Assembly (NCBI GenBank): GCA_016703335.1
Contig: JADJCG010000032.1
Coordinates: forward strand, 62,001-126,000
Origin: Caulobacteraceae bacterium
GTDB taxonomy: Bacteria; Pseudomonadota; Alphaproteobacteria; Caulobacterales; Aquidulcibacteraceae
Direction of reading: 5' to 3'
DNA: 64,000 bases
The stretch's first letter is position 1. Each line of letters begins with the position of its first letter. Shown piece after piece: positions 49,324-57,750 of this stretch. A model generated the notes under the pieces. That model was given only the letters and a program-made list of their open reading frames with translations, was not told the origin of the DNA and searched no databases. The translations under genes were made by a program, and so were the position numbers.

Positions 49324-49974
49324 ATGGTCGCCTACACATTCGATCCCGACTACACAATCGCAGGGGCCACTACGCGCACCCGCTCATCCAGTGGCCAACA
49401 ATCATCGCTGGGCGCCGTCGCCGCGATCGCAATCGGGTTCTTGCTCAACGTGCTCGGTCTCGCGATCGGCGCATCGGCTTTCAACCCGTACGAAATCAAC
49501 GCCCAAGACGAGACGATCTCCATCGGCGGCGGTCTCTACGTCATGTTCGCGCAACTCGTGGCGTTCCAAATCGGCGCTTACATCGCCTCGCGCGGCTCAC
49601 GCTACCCAGATCATTTCGGCGGCTTGTTGACTGGCTTCCTCGTTTGGGCGCTCGCGGTCGCATTCGCAGTCTCGCTCGCAACCTTCGCGGCCGGCGCGCT
49701 CTCGAGCGGCGACGCGCTCACTTCAGGGGTTGCTGAAACGATCGGCGAACTCAGCGACGCGACAGACGGGCAGGCCGCGAACGCCTCCGATCTCGCGACC
49801 GCCGGAGATACCGCCGACGCGCTCGCAGCGCTGTCGTGGTGGACAGTCGGCGCGCTGTCGCTCCGGCTGGCAGGTTCAATCGCCGGGGGCTGGCTCGGCT
49901 CACATCATCCGAAATGGGAAACGCGTCCGCGTCTCGACGACACGACCGCTTACCAAAACGCACCAAAAGTTTGA
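49324..49974 (+). CDS. hypothetical membrane protein, four-TM type
   Basis: This 216-residue protein has three to four hydrophobic helices: SLGAVAAIAIGFLLNVLGLAIGASAF, GGLYVMFAQLVAFQIGAYIASRG, GGLLTGFLVWALAVAFAVSLATFAAGAL and a C-terminal WWTVGALSLRLAGSIAGGWLGSHHP. An acidic Ala/Asp-rich linker separates helices 3 and 4. It resembles proteins loosely annotated PhnA-like/YrzE membrane proteins. The next gene begins 13 bases downstream with its own ribosome site. Confidence 0.75.
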   Translation: MVAYTFDPDYTIAGATTRTRSSSGQQSSLGAVAAIAIGFLLNVLGLAIGASAFNPYEINAQDETISIGGGLYVMFAQLVAFQIGAYIASRGSRYPDHFGGLLTGFLVWALAVAFAVSLATFAAGALSSGDALTSGVAETIGELSDATDGQAANASDLATAGDTADALAALSWWTVGALSLRLAGSIAGGWLGSHHPKWETRPRLDDTTAYQNAPKV

Positions 49975-49986
49975 GGAGAATGCATC

Positions 49987-50205
49987 ATGGGTGATTTAGG
50001 CAAAGATTACGTTCTCTGGGCCGTCGGCATTCCGCTGCCCATCATCATTCTGTCTACCTTTCTGGAGTGCTGCGGCCACGGCGTGGGCGGCGCCGGCGGC
50101 CGTGAAGCGCGCGGCCGCTCAGACGCCCGAGTTTCGCAGCGTGCGAGCGGCGCATACGATGGCCGCGCGTCGAATTTGCACAGCAATTTGAGGGGGGGGG
50201 GCTAG
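49987..50205 (+). CDS. small membrane protein ending in a poly-G tract
   Basis: This 72-residue frame starts MGDLGKDYVLWAVGIPLPIIILSTFLECCGHG, giving one N-terminal helix with a Cys pair, and continues as a Gly/Arg/Ser-rich tail. The ribosome site GAGGAG lies upstream of the ATG. The last codons fall in a run of ten G bases (50192-50201), so the present stop depends on exact tract length. Family unknown. Confidence 0.6.
   Translation: MGDLGKDYVLWAVGIPLPIIILSTFLECCGHGVGGAGGREARGRSDARVSQRASGAYDGRASNLHSNLRGGG
50192..50201 (+). repeat. homopolymeric G10 tract
   Basis: Ten consecutive G bases cover the last codons before the TAG stop of the small membrane protein. Such tracts slip during replication and are also prone to basecalling error. 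A one-base change would replace the end of the protein and read on downstream. Confidence 0.8.
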
Positions 50206-50224
50206 AATGCGCTCGGGGTCGCGG

Positions 50225-50710
50225 TTATGAGCGCGTCGGCGTTGTGAATGAGCGAAGCCCGGTCGCGCTCCGCGTGGCCGGCGTCACTATGCCCGTGCAG
50301 GCGTGCGGGTTCCTGGGTCGGCTGCGACCACTCGCCCCTTCAGGCATCAGCTTCGGAGGCCTGCAGCGTCGCAATCCGCCGTCCCACCCCTGCGTTCCAA
50401 CGACCTTCGCGCGCGCAAATGTATCGACCGGTTTGCCAGAGCGCAGATAGTCGATCCCAATATCGACGGTCTTCGGAAACCGCTCGCTCTTCGAGGCAAT
50501 CGCCAGCTGCGTCAGCGCCGTCACTTCCAGCAGCGCACCGACCACACCACCATGCAACGCCGGCAACAGCGGGTTGCCAACCAGATGCTGGCTAAACGGC
50601 ATGACCAAAGTCAGCTCATCGCCCTTCAACTCGGCGCGTATCCCTAGAAAGCGCGCATACGGCACGCGCTCGATCGCGGCGGCGACGCGTTGTTGCGGCG
50701 TCTCGCTCAT
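50225..50710 (-). CDS. PaaI family thioesterase (3' end frameshifted)
   Basis: The hotdog-fold protein reads MSETPQQRVAAAIERVPYARFLGIRAELKGDELTLVMPFSQHLVGNPLLPALHGGVVGALLEVTALTQLA, where LHGGVVGALLE holds the catalytic region, and IGIDYLRSGKPVDTFARAKVV. The frame shifts near 50405: the family continuation GVGRRIATLQAS appears in another frame, while the literal frame runs on to 50225 with unrelated sequence. The real end is probably around 50290-50350. It hydrolyses acyl-CoA thioesters. Start overlaps the second thioesterase stop (ATGA). Confidence 0.8.
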   Translation of the reverse strand: MSETPQQRVAAAIERVPYARFLGIRAELKGDELTLVMPFSQHLVGNPLLPALHGGVVGALLEVTALTQLAIASKSERFPKTVDIGIDYLRSGKPVDTFARAKVVGTQGWDGGLRRCRPPKLMPEGASGRSRPRNPHACTGIVTPATRSATGLRSFTTPTRS

Positions 50711-51198
50711 GACTTCTTCGTCCGCAAGTTCGCGCCAACCTTCCGGCCATTGTTCGAGTTGACCATGAATGCCGCCGCCACGTGCGCGATCGGATTGTCC
50801 GGCGTCTCGTCGTAAGCAACCGCGCGCACGAACGCGACACTCTTGCCCAACTTGTAGCAATGCGCTTCCGCCAGCACGCTCTTCTGCGGCGTCGCCGGCC
50901 GCATGTAGTCGATGCGCAGATCGATGGTCGCCACCGTGGTCGGGTGCTCCATCGCTGCGACAGCGGCCGTCCCACACAAAGTATCGAGAAATGTCGTAAT
51001 CACACCGCCCGCAATCACGCCGGTCTCCGGATCCCCGATTAGTTCTTCCCGGTAAGGCACCAGGCCCCAGACCCGCGCTGGCTCTATCCTCGTCACTTCC
51101 ATGCCCAACGCCTTGGCTTGCGGCGTGAATTGGATCATGGCCCGCACCCGTTGAAGCGGGTCGTCGCTGGAGGCGTAGGAGGTCGGTTTGTCGCTCAT
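50707..51198 (-). CDS. PaaI family thioesterase
   Basis: The 163-residue hotdog thioesterase has IQFTPQAKALGMEVTRIEPARVWGLVPYREELIGDPETGVIAGGVITTFLDTLCGTAAV, with IAGGVITTFLDT forming the active-site helix, then ATIDLRIDYMRPATP. Start at ATG 51196-51198. It forms a tandem pair with the downstream thioesterase, a common layout for complementary acyl-CoA thioesterases in fatty-acid or aromatic degradation. Divergent from a TetR regulator. Confidence 0.9.
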   Translation of the reverse strand: MSDKPTSYASSDDPLQRVRAMIQFTPQAKALGMEVTRIEPARVWGLVPYREELIGDPETGVIAGGVITTFLDTLCGTAAVAAMEHPTTVATIDLRIDYMRPATPQKSVLAEAHCYKLGKSVAFVRAVAYDETPDNPIAHVAAAFMVNSNNGRKVGANLRTKKS

Positions 51199-51251
51199 GA
51201 GCGGTGCTACCAGGGCCAAACCCGCCCCGCCATTGTTGCAAATTGACGTTT

Positions 51252-51267
51252 CGTCACTTTTGTGACG
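51252..51267. promoter_or_regulatory. palindromic operator CGTCAC-TTTT-GTGACG
   Basis: A perfect 16-base palindrome in the 103-base spacer between the thioesterase pair (minus) and the TetR gene (plus). Extra half-sites (TTGACG at 51243 and GTGACGA at 51274) flank it. Position and symmetry make it the likely binding site of the neighbouring TetR regulator. Confidence 0.6.
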
Positions 51268-51301
51268 TTGTAGGTGACGAGAGAGTCATCCGGGGCAGAA
51301 G

Positions 51302-51925
51302 ATGAGCGAAACGGCGGCCAACGTCGAGCCGGTAGGCAAGCGCGAGAAAACCAAGGTCGCCAACCGCCAAGCGATCCTCATCGCCGCGCGCGCCGTCTTC
51401 GCTGAGCTTGGCTATGAAGCCGCGACCGTGCGCGACATCATCCGTGGAACCGAGCTCGCGAGCGGCACCTTCTACAATTACTTCAAGTCGAAAGAAGAAG
51501 TGTTCGACGCGCTAGCCGACGATGGCGCCCGTCGCTTTCGCCCGATCCTGCGCATGGCGCGCGAGAACGCCAACAGCTTTGCGGATTATCTCCACTCAGC
51601 CTTCGTCGCGTACTTCCATTTCATCGTTCAAGACAACCAGCTCGAAGGCAAACCCATCGAAGAACGGCGCCCGCACATCCTACGCATGGACACGCCAGAG
51701 ATGACGGCGGTTTACCAAGAAGTGCGCCAAAGCCTCGAAGACGCGATCGCACATGGCGATGCACCGCATGTCGATGCTGATTATCTAGCTTGCGCCTGCA
51801 TCGGCATCGCGCAAGAGGTGGGGTCGGCCATGTTGCGCCGTTCGCCGCACGATATTGACGCTGCGGCAGATTTCGTAACCGGCCTTCTGTTGAAGGGCCT
51901 GCTGGGCGCTGCCCGCAAGAGCTGA
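51302..51925 (+). CDS. TetR/AcrR family transcriptional regulator
   Basis: The 207-residue protein has the N-terminal HTH: RQAILIAARAVFAELGYEAATVRDIIRGTELASGTFYNYFKSKEEVFDAL, a textbook TetR recognition helix (GTFYNYF). The C-terminal ligand-binding domain includes FADYLHSAFVAYFHF and DADYLACACIGIAQEVGSAMLRR. It is flanked by fatty-acyl thioesterases and an HSL esterase/MFS pair, so a fatty-acid or ester ligand is plausible (inference). Confidence 0.93.
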   Translation: MSETAANVEPVGKREKTKVANRQAILIAARAVFAELGYEAATVRDIIRGTELASGTFYNYFKSKEEVFDALADDGARRFRPILRMARENANSFADYLHSAFVAYFHFIVQDNQLEGKPIEERRPHILRMDTPEMTAVYQEVRQSLEDAIAHGDAPHVDADYLACACIGIAQEVGSAMLRRSPHDIDAAADFVTGLLLKGLLGAARKS

Positions 51926-51940
51926 TCTAGGAGCTAAAGT

Positions 51941-52975
51941 TTGTCTTGGTTGCGCAAAGCGCTTGTGCATCTTGCTCTGTCGCGTTCCGACGAAGCTTTG
52001 ATCAAAGCATCAGGCGGCGAACCGCGCACCGTGCGCGGCATGACGCTCGATCCGCGCATGCAGTTCTTGGAAGCGCAAGCGCGCCAGCGCGCGATCCCGT
52101 GGGACAAGATGAACGTGCAAATCCTGCGTGCACAAACGGATGCGGGCGCGGACCTGTTCGGCGGCGGGAAAGTGCCGGGCGTGCGGATCGAGAAGGTCTA
52201 CGTCACCGGCCGTTCGCACTCAGTGCCATGTCGACTCTATCTGCCAACCGTGCGCGACAACACCGCCGCGATGCTGGTCTATCTGCACTTCGGCGGCGGC
52301 GTCATTGGTTCGCTCGAAAGCTGCAACCGGCTCTGCGCGCTCATCGCCAAAGAAGCCGGCGCGCCAGTGCTTTCGGTCGACTATCGCCTCGCGCCTGAGT
52401 TCAAATACCCGTACGGCCTCGATGATTGCATCGCCGCCTACAATTGGGTCGTCGACAACGCCGCGCGCTACGGAGCGCCCGTCGGCAAAGCCGCGATCGG
52501 CGGCGATTCCATGGGCGGGCTCTTCTCGGCGATCATCGCGCAGGAAATGCGCAAGACGAAGCCGCCAGTGATGCAGCTCTTGATCTATCCCGGCTTGGAT
52601 TTCGTCTCCGACACGCCCTCGATGCACGAGTTCGCCGACGCCTGGCCGCTCACCGCTGAAACGCTCGACTTCTTCGTGAAGCAATATCTCCCCGAAAACG
52701 CCGACCCCAGCGATCCGCGCATCTCGCCCGGCCGCGCGCAAGATCTCCGCGGCGTCGCACCAGCTTTGATCTACGGCGCCGGCTTCGACATGCTGCTCGA
52801 TCAAGGCGCGGCGTACGGCGAGCGCCTGCAAGAAGCAGGCGTCAAAGTCTCCTACACGCGCTTTGACTCGCTGCCGCACGGCTTCGTCGCGTTCCCGTCA
52901 GCTGCGCCTGTCGCGGAAGCCGCCATCCGGCAGATCGCACGCGAGACCGCCGCCGCGCTTAAAGGCAATCGCTAA
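51941..52975 (+). CDS. HSL-family alpha/beta hydrolase (esterase/lipase)
   Basis: The 344-residue protein has the hormone-sensitive-lipase layout: LVYLHFGGGVIGSLES (HGGG-type oxyanion, written HFGGG here), SVDYRLAPEFKYPYGLDDCIAAYNW, AAIGGDSMGGLFSAIIAQ (GDSxGG nucleophile), IYGAGFDMLLDQG (Asp) and LPHGF (His). TTG start 51941 follows AGGAG; it is the best choice because no ATG lies near. Its stop touches the MFS gene start. Confidence 0.92.
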   Translation: MSWLRKALVHLALSRSDEALIKASGGEPRTVRGMTLDPRMQFLEAQARQRAIPWDKMNVQILRAQTDAGADLFGGGKVPGVRIEKVYVTGRSHSVPCRLYLPTVRDNTAAMLVYLHFGGGVIGSLESCNRLCALIAKEAGAPVLSVDYRLAPEFKYPYGLDDCIAAYNWVVDNAARYGAPVGKAAIGGDSMGGLFSAIIAQEMRKTKPPVMQLLIYPGLDFVSDTPSMHEFADAWPLTAETLDFFVKQYLPENADPSDPRISPGRAQDLRGVAPALIYGAGFDMLLDQGAAYGERLQEAGVKVSYTRFDSLPHGFVAFPSAAPVAEAAIRQIARETAAALKGNR

Positions 52976-54405
52976 TGACGACTTCCCCCGGCACTGCGTC
53001 TTCAAAGCCGGGGCAGGGCGTCGATAGCAAAATAAGCAAAGGCGCATGGAGCTGGGCTCTCTTCGAATGGGCCCGCAATCCCTGGGTTATTCTCGGCACG
53101 ATTTACGTCTTTGCGCCTTACGTTTCCAACGTCGTCATCGGCGATCCGGTGCGCGGGCAGGCGATGATCGCCGGCTGGCACGCAACCGCCGGCATCATCA
53201 TCGCCGTCACATCGCCCTTCCTCGGCGCTGCATCCGATCGCATGGGTCGCCGCAAACCGCTTCTCGCCGTGTGCATTGCCGCGTTGGCGCTCTGCGTCGC
53301 CGCAATGTGGTGGGCGCTGCCGAATGGCGCTGGCCTGCCGATCTGGCTGCTCGGCGCGATCACCACCGCGTCCGGCGTTGCATTCGTTTACACCGAGGTG
53401 CTGCACAACTCGATGCTCACCCGCGCCGCGCCGCCCGGCATATTATCGCGCGTTTCCGGCATGGGCTTGGCGCTCGGCAATGCCGCCTCCGTGCTGCTTT
53501 TGCTCTTCGTCCTCGTGACGATGGCGCTGCCCGGGCAAGTGGCGCTGCCATTTTTGCCGGATGCGCCGATGTTCGGCCTCGACCGCGCCGCGCATGAGCC
53601 GGACCGCGCCGTGACCATCCTCTCGGCGGCGTGGCTCGTCCTGTTTGCGATTCCGCTCTTTCTCTACACGCCTGATCTCGTCACCACCGGCGAGCGTTTC
53701 GGCGATGCCGTGAAGCATGGTGTGGGCAACGTCATCCGCACCATCCGCAAGCTGAACGACTATCGCAACGTCGCGCTCTTCCTCATCGCGCGCATGCTCT
53801 ACGCCGACGGAAAAACCGCGATCCTGATCTTCAGCGGCGTCTACGCCTCGGGCGTGATGGGCTGGGATCTCTTGGAGATGCTTTCCTACGGCATCCTGCT
53901 CAGTGTCTTCGCCGTGTTCGGCGGCATCCTTAGCGGCTGGCTCGATCACGCCATCGGATTGAAGCGTGCCGTCGTGCTTGAGATTGCCGTTACGCTGGCG
54001 TGCATGCTGTTCATGGTTTCGATGTCGCCGGAAACGATGTTCTTCATGCCGATCACGCCGAACGTCGCCATCTGAGATAGTCCGTTATTCGCCACCGCGC
54101 CTGAGGTCGCCTACCTTGGCTTTGCGATCATCATCGCCATCTCGATCACGGCTGCTTACGGCTCAAGCCGCGCGCTGATGGCGCGCCTCGCGCCTGCCGG
54201 CATGGAAGGCGAAGTCTTCGGTCTCTATGCGCTTTCCGGATCAGCTACAGCGTTTCTCGCGCCTGGCTTGGTGGCCTACTTCACAACCACCTATCACAGC
54301 CTGCGCGCCGGCTTTGCTTCGATCGCGATCTTGTTGCTTGCAGGGCTTACCCTGCTGTTCTTCGTGAAGCCGCCGCCTCAGCTGAACCGCGACGACACCG
54401 CGTAA
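52975..54405 (+). pseudogene. UMF1-family MFS transporter, interrupted by one in-frame stop
   Basis: The 366-codon first part has WARNPWVILGTIYVFAPYVSN, ATAGIIIAVTSPFLGAASDRMGRRKPLLAV (MFS motif A) and ARMLYADGKTAILIFSGVYASGVMGW, characteristic of UMF1 proteins. At 54073-54075 a TGA stands in the reading frame; the same frame then continues DSPLFATAPEVAYLGFAIIIAISITAAYGSSRALMARLAPAGMEGEVFGLYALSG to the normal end. A TGG (Trp) to TGA change would explain it. UMF1 members are related to vacuolar amino acid effluxers; substrate unknown. Confidence 0.8.
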
Positions 54406-54779
54406 GCGATCCCTGCTGCCGCCGCCGTCGCAAATGTTCCCCACGCCATGTCCACGAGCGTGAGGCGCAGCTCCCAAAACTTCAGCGTCGACTGATTGGT
54501 AAGATCATACGTGGCGTACGCAACGAACCCAAGCAGCGCGCCATTGATCAGCGCTTTGCTCAAGCTCGCCTTCTCCAAACCAGGCGCGACGGCAAAGAAC
54601 ACGATCGCGCTGACATAGATCACATAGAACGCGCCTGCCGCGCCGAGGTCTGGGCTCGGTCGCATCATCTCGCCCATCACCGGCTTGTAGACGCGCGACG
54701 ACATGTTCGAAAGCCACACCGCATCGAGCCCAAGAAAGGCGACAGCCGCTGCGATCCAAGCGATGATGTAAGTGAGCAT
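54378..54779 (-). CDS. DUF2177 family membrane protein
   Basis: The 133-residue protein has four TM helices: MLTYIIAWIAAAVAFLGLDAVWL (with the LDxxWL motif of the family), FYVIYVSAIVFFAVAPGL, ALINGALLGFVAYATYDLTN (YDLTN is diagnostic) and LVDMAWGTFATAAAAGIAY. Role unknown; often near MerR or lipid-related genes. Its 3' end overlaps the UMF1 gene end by 28 bases. Confidence 0.92.
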   Translation of the reverse strand: MLTYIIAWIAAAVAFLGLDAVWLSNMSSRVYKPVMGEMMRPSPDLGAAGAFYVIYVSAIVFFAVAPGLEKASLSKALINGALLGFVAYATYDLTNQSTLKFWELRLTLVDMAWGTFATAAAAGIAYAVSSRFS

Positions 54780-54853
54780 GCCTCAATCCTTCGCGTAGTA
54801 ACGCGTGAGTAGGTTCGAGGGTTCGTACGCGCGTGCGCCGGACGCGGATCAGC

Positions 54854-55757
54854 TTACGCTGCGTCGGCCTGCCTCAGCTTTTTGTCGACCATGCGCTTTA
54901 GGCTCGCGGCGACATTCTGGCGTTCCTCGCAGAGCGCGTGGGGGAGGTGCACCATCTGATAGAGCGCCGCGACGTGAGTGCGCACGACTTCCGGATCAAG
55001 CCGGTCGGTCGCGCCTTGCGCCTGCAGATAGCGCGCCATTTCGCCGGCGCCGAGCGTCAAGCTCTGATCGCCAATCTGTTGGCTCACTTCGACAAGGTCT
55101 TGCACCGCGCGATAGACAAGGCGCGCCTGCTTCGAATCGCCGGGCGTAAGCGTCTTCGCGGCAGCTTCCAGCGCCGCGACACGGGCGCGCGCGAGATCCG
55201 CCTTCAGATCAAGTTCCTCAGTCTCGCCGCGCACCAATTGCTCCGGCGCAACGTCATCGAGACGGCGCAGCGGTCCGAGATAATTCAAATCAGGCCGGCG
55301 GCGACGGCGGCAGGGGCCCACATAGCTCGCGGTCACCACGAATTTCTGCGGATTGGTAATCACGGTCTTAACGCGCTGCTGCAGCGCCAGCACCGAGATC
55401 GGTTTGCGCATATAGCCATCGACGCCTGAGCGCCGCGCCAGCTCAACATGCGCGGCCGAGCCACGCGTCGTGAGCATGAACATCGGCACCGAACGGTTCG
55501 GCGTATCTTCGCTTTTGCGGACGCGGCGCGCGAATTCGAGCCCGTCGCCGCCCACGCCGTCGATCCAATCCATCAGAATGACGTTGGGATTTGAGAGCCG
55601 AACCGCCTCCCCAAGCTTCCATCGTATTGGCGGCGCCGATGGCGCGGCCAAAACCCATGGCGCGCAGCTGATCGAGCGAAATACCGCGTTCGTAGTGATT
55701 ATCGTCCAGGACAAGCGCCGTCAGCATGGACGGATCGAACTGATCAACCCCCTGCAT
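54854..55757 (-). CDS. orphan response regulator with a C-terminal helical domain (one frameshift)
   Basis: The N-terminal receiver reads LTALVLDDNHYERGISLDQLRAMG, VILMDWIDGVGGDGLEFARRVR (phospho-Asp in LMDW), PMFMLTTRGSAAHVELARRSGVDGYMRKPISVLALQQRV (T/S and Lys). The remaining 170 residues are helical, with ADLARARVAALEAAAKTLTPGD and RTHVAALYQMVHLPHALCEERQNVAASLKRMV, not a known DNA-binding domain. A shift lies near 55607, where the start frame (EAWGG) and the receiver frame (GEAVRLSNP) meet. An internal ATG at 55725-55727 is an alternative start. No kinase is nearby. Confidence 0.75.
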
Positions 55758-55843
55758 ACGTGGCCCTAGCTCCCAAACAGCCTGAGAGACTAACGCAGAT
55801 TATTTGAAATTCGCTGAAGGTCTGACGCCGCGCGCAGTTAACT

Positions 55844-56272
55844 TCAGTTAGTGAGTTGGCGGAGGATTGTCGCTGAATCGAAGTAGACGCGCTCGCAAAT
55901 GATGCCCGTGCCGCCCGGCGCGAACTCGAACACCGCCGCCATACGCACGCGGATCTTTTTGCCCGTCGGCGCAAGCTCGCCTTGTGGTGTTTGGATCGGC
56001 CCGTTGTGTGTGCCAGTGAGCCAGAACTCCGCCAGCACCGCATCTTCCATGGCGCGCAGCAGGATCGGCTCATTGGCCTGATCCGGGAAGGAACGGCGCG
56101 AGTTCTTAAAATAGTTCAGCACCGCCTCGGCGCCGTCGAACACTTGGCCTGCGCCAAAAAGCTCGTAACGCGGATGGTCGAACGTCGACATCGTCGTATC
56201 GAAATCGTGCGTGATCTCCGAGGCCATGTGCTTGGCGACAATGGCGATGCGTTGTTCGGCCAAAGTGCTCAT
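55844..56272 (-). CDS. nuclear transport factor 2 family protein (SnoaL-like)
   Basis: The 142-residue cone-fold protein has AEQRIAIVAKHMASEITHDFDTTMSTFDHPRYELFGAGQVFDGAEAVLNYFKNSRRSFPD and RMAAVFEFAPGGTGIICERVYFDSATILRQL, with the E-R-V-Y-F-D strand typical of SnoaL/DUF4440 proteins. Members are polyketide cyclases, isomerases or binding proteins. Start overlaps the upstream gene's stop (ATGA), third gene of an operon. Confidence 0.86.
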   Translation of the reverse strand: MSTLAEQRIAIVAKHMASEITHDFDTTMSTFDHPRYELFGAGQVFDGAEAVLNYFKNSRRSFPDQANEPILLRAMEDAVLAEFWLTGTHNGPIQTPQGELAPTGKKIRVRMAAVFEFAPGGTGIICERVYFDSATILRQLTN

Positions 56273-56981
56273 GAACTACGTTCCTCCAGCGCGCCGATAA
56301 TGGTGATCTTCTGCCAGATCTTACGGCCAAGACCGGCAGTCAGGTTTTCAACATCGTTGACCGAGGCAATGACGACGCTGTCGCGCACGCGATCCGCATA
56401 GAGCGCCGCGAGCTTGCCGATTAGCGCCAGCATCTCGGCGCAATAATCCAAGTACCGCGTGAGCTCGAACTACGTCATCGTCCGCTCGGGCGAAGCTGAC
56501 GTCTTGTGCTGATCGAGCACGATCGTCGGGTCCTTGGTGAGCTGATGCATGTCGATGACGTGCGCCAGCTGCCGCAAGCGATGCAGCGAATCCAGCGCCC
56601 GCTGCCGCTTCTCGCGCTCTTCCAACGTCAGAATGAACCAGATCGCGCCGCCAAACAGGATGAGCAGGTTCACGGCGGCTTCCAGTCCCTGAACCAATTC
56701 CGGCGCGGTCAGCGTCTCAGCTCTGATGTTCAAAAACCGAAACGCCGCGACCTGCGCCACGATGCCAACACCAATCACCGCGATCGCCGCGATGCGCCAC
56801 AAGAAATGCGGACGCGCTAAACTCGCGGCGTCACGCGCGCGCTAAACCGCGCCGTCTCGATCAAATCAGCGCAAACGCCGGACAGCCCCGCTTTCGGAAA
56901 GCGCGCATTGATGCGCTCTCGCAGTTTGTCGAGGGTCGCCAAGACGCGATCGGCGCGAAGATGCGGGGCAGGTGGTTTCAT
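56269..56981 (-). pseudogene. inner-membrane protein of unknown function, broken by one frameshift and one in-frame stop
   Basis: Three fragments form one protein of about 236 residues. The first, from ATG 56981, reads PAPHLRADRVLATLDKLRERINARFPKAGLSGVCADLIETARF; after a shift near 56827 it continues ARPHFLWRIAAIAVIGVGIVAQVAAF (TM1), VNLLILFGGAIWFILTL (TM2) and LHRLRQLAHVIDMHQLTKDP. An in-frame TAG at 56470-56472 interrupts ERTMT-FELTRYLDYCAEMLALIGKLAALYADRVRD to NDVENLTAGLGRKIWQKI. The pattern matches a conserved alphaproteobacterial membrane protein I cannot name further. Start and stop overlap the neighbouring genes by four bases. Confidence 0.75.
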
Positions 56982-57655
56982 GATGCGCTCAAATTGCGCG
57001 CACGCTGCACCGAACGTTCGTCAAACGCCTGGCCAAACGCGTTGCCCCGCATGACCGTAGTCGTTTCCGCCGCGTATCGGCGCCCATTCGGCGCGGTCTG
57101 ACAGGTGATCACAACATTGAGCGAGTCCAGCCGCACAAGCGGCGCAGGACTAAAGCCCTCAGGCACAAAGAGCCGAACCCGCGCGATATCCGGTGTCGCC
57201 TTCAGCACAGTGACTTCACCGCGCAGCCGTTCCGCAAACCGCCGCGCCTGTTCGCCGCGCACGCTCTCGCGTGTCGGCTGGAATGAATACGTGGCGCTCG
57301 TGGCGTCCTCGCGCAGCAGGCGCACATCCGCAACGCGCCCCATGCCCTCGCTCGCGCACCAAGAGACGCCTTCAAAATCTTCCGCCATCCTATCAAACGC
57401 GCGCCGCTCATCATTGCTGAGTGCGTCGCGAGCAGGCGTGACCATCCGCAAGTGCGGCGTCGCGCTCGGATCAAACCGCGCGTTCCAATTCGCCTTCGAC
57501 GTGTTCAGCTCGTAATCGAAAGCATAGTCCGCCTTCGCGGCTTGCGTAGCGGCAACTGCCTGCGTGAGCAAAGCCGGCCCTGCGCTCTGTGCGGCGGCGT
57601 TCGCGGCGAAGATCGCAACCGCAGCGCATGCTAAAATTCGAACCACTCGGAACAT
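56978..57655 (-). CDS. secreted hypothetical protein
   Basis: The 225-residue protein starts MFRVVRILACAAVAIFAANAAAQSAGP (signal peptide; ATG 57653-57655, alternative 57667). The mature part is alpha/beta with FDPSATPHLRMVTPARDALSNDERRAFDRMAEDFEGVSWCASEG, ATYSFQPTRESVRGEQARRFAERLRGEVTVLKATPDIARVRLFVPEGFSPAPLVRLDSLNV. No catalytic motif or repeat. First gene of an operon with the membrane protein and the SnoaL-like protein (ATGA overlaps). Family not recognised. Confidence 0.75.
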   Translation of the reverse strand: MFRVVRILACAAVAIFAANAAAQSAGPALLTQAVAATQAAKADYAFDYELNTSKANWNARFDPSATPHLRMVTPARDALSNDERRAFDRMAEDFEGVSWCASEGMGRVADVRLLREDATSATYSFQPTRESVRGEQARRFAERLRGEVTVLKATPDIARVRLFVPEGFSPAPLVRLDSLNVVITCQTAPNGRRYAAETTTVMRGNAFGQAFDERSVQRARNLSAS

Positions 57656-57750
57656 GGCCGCGACCATGCCACGCCGATTGCGGCCACTCAACGGCGGCGG
57701 CAAGCGGGACCGGGGCTTCGATCCGGGCGCCTTTGCGCTACATAAAGGGC

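Noticed and set aside
54073..54075. TGA read as Trp or selenocysteine
   Set aside because: Many genes here end at TGA and Trp is written TGG throughout; no SECIS-like hairpin was seen right after it. Mutation or sequence error is simpler.
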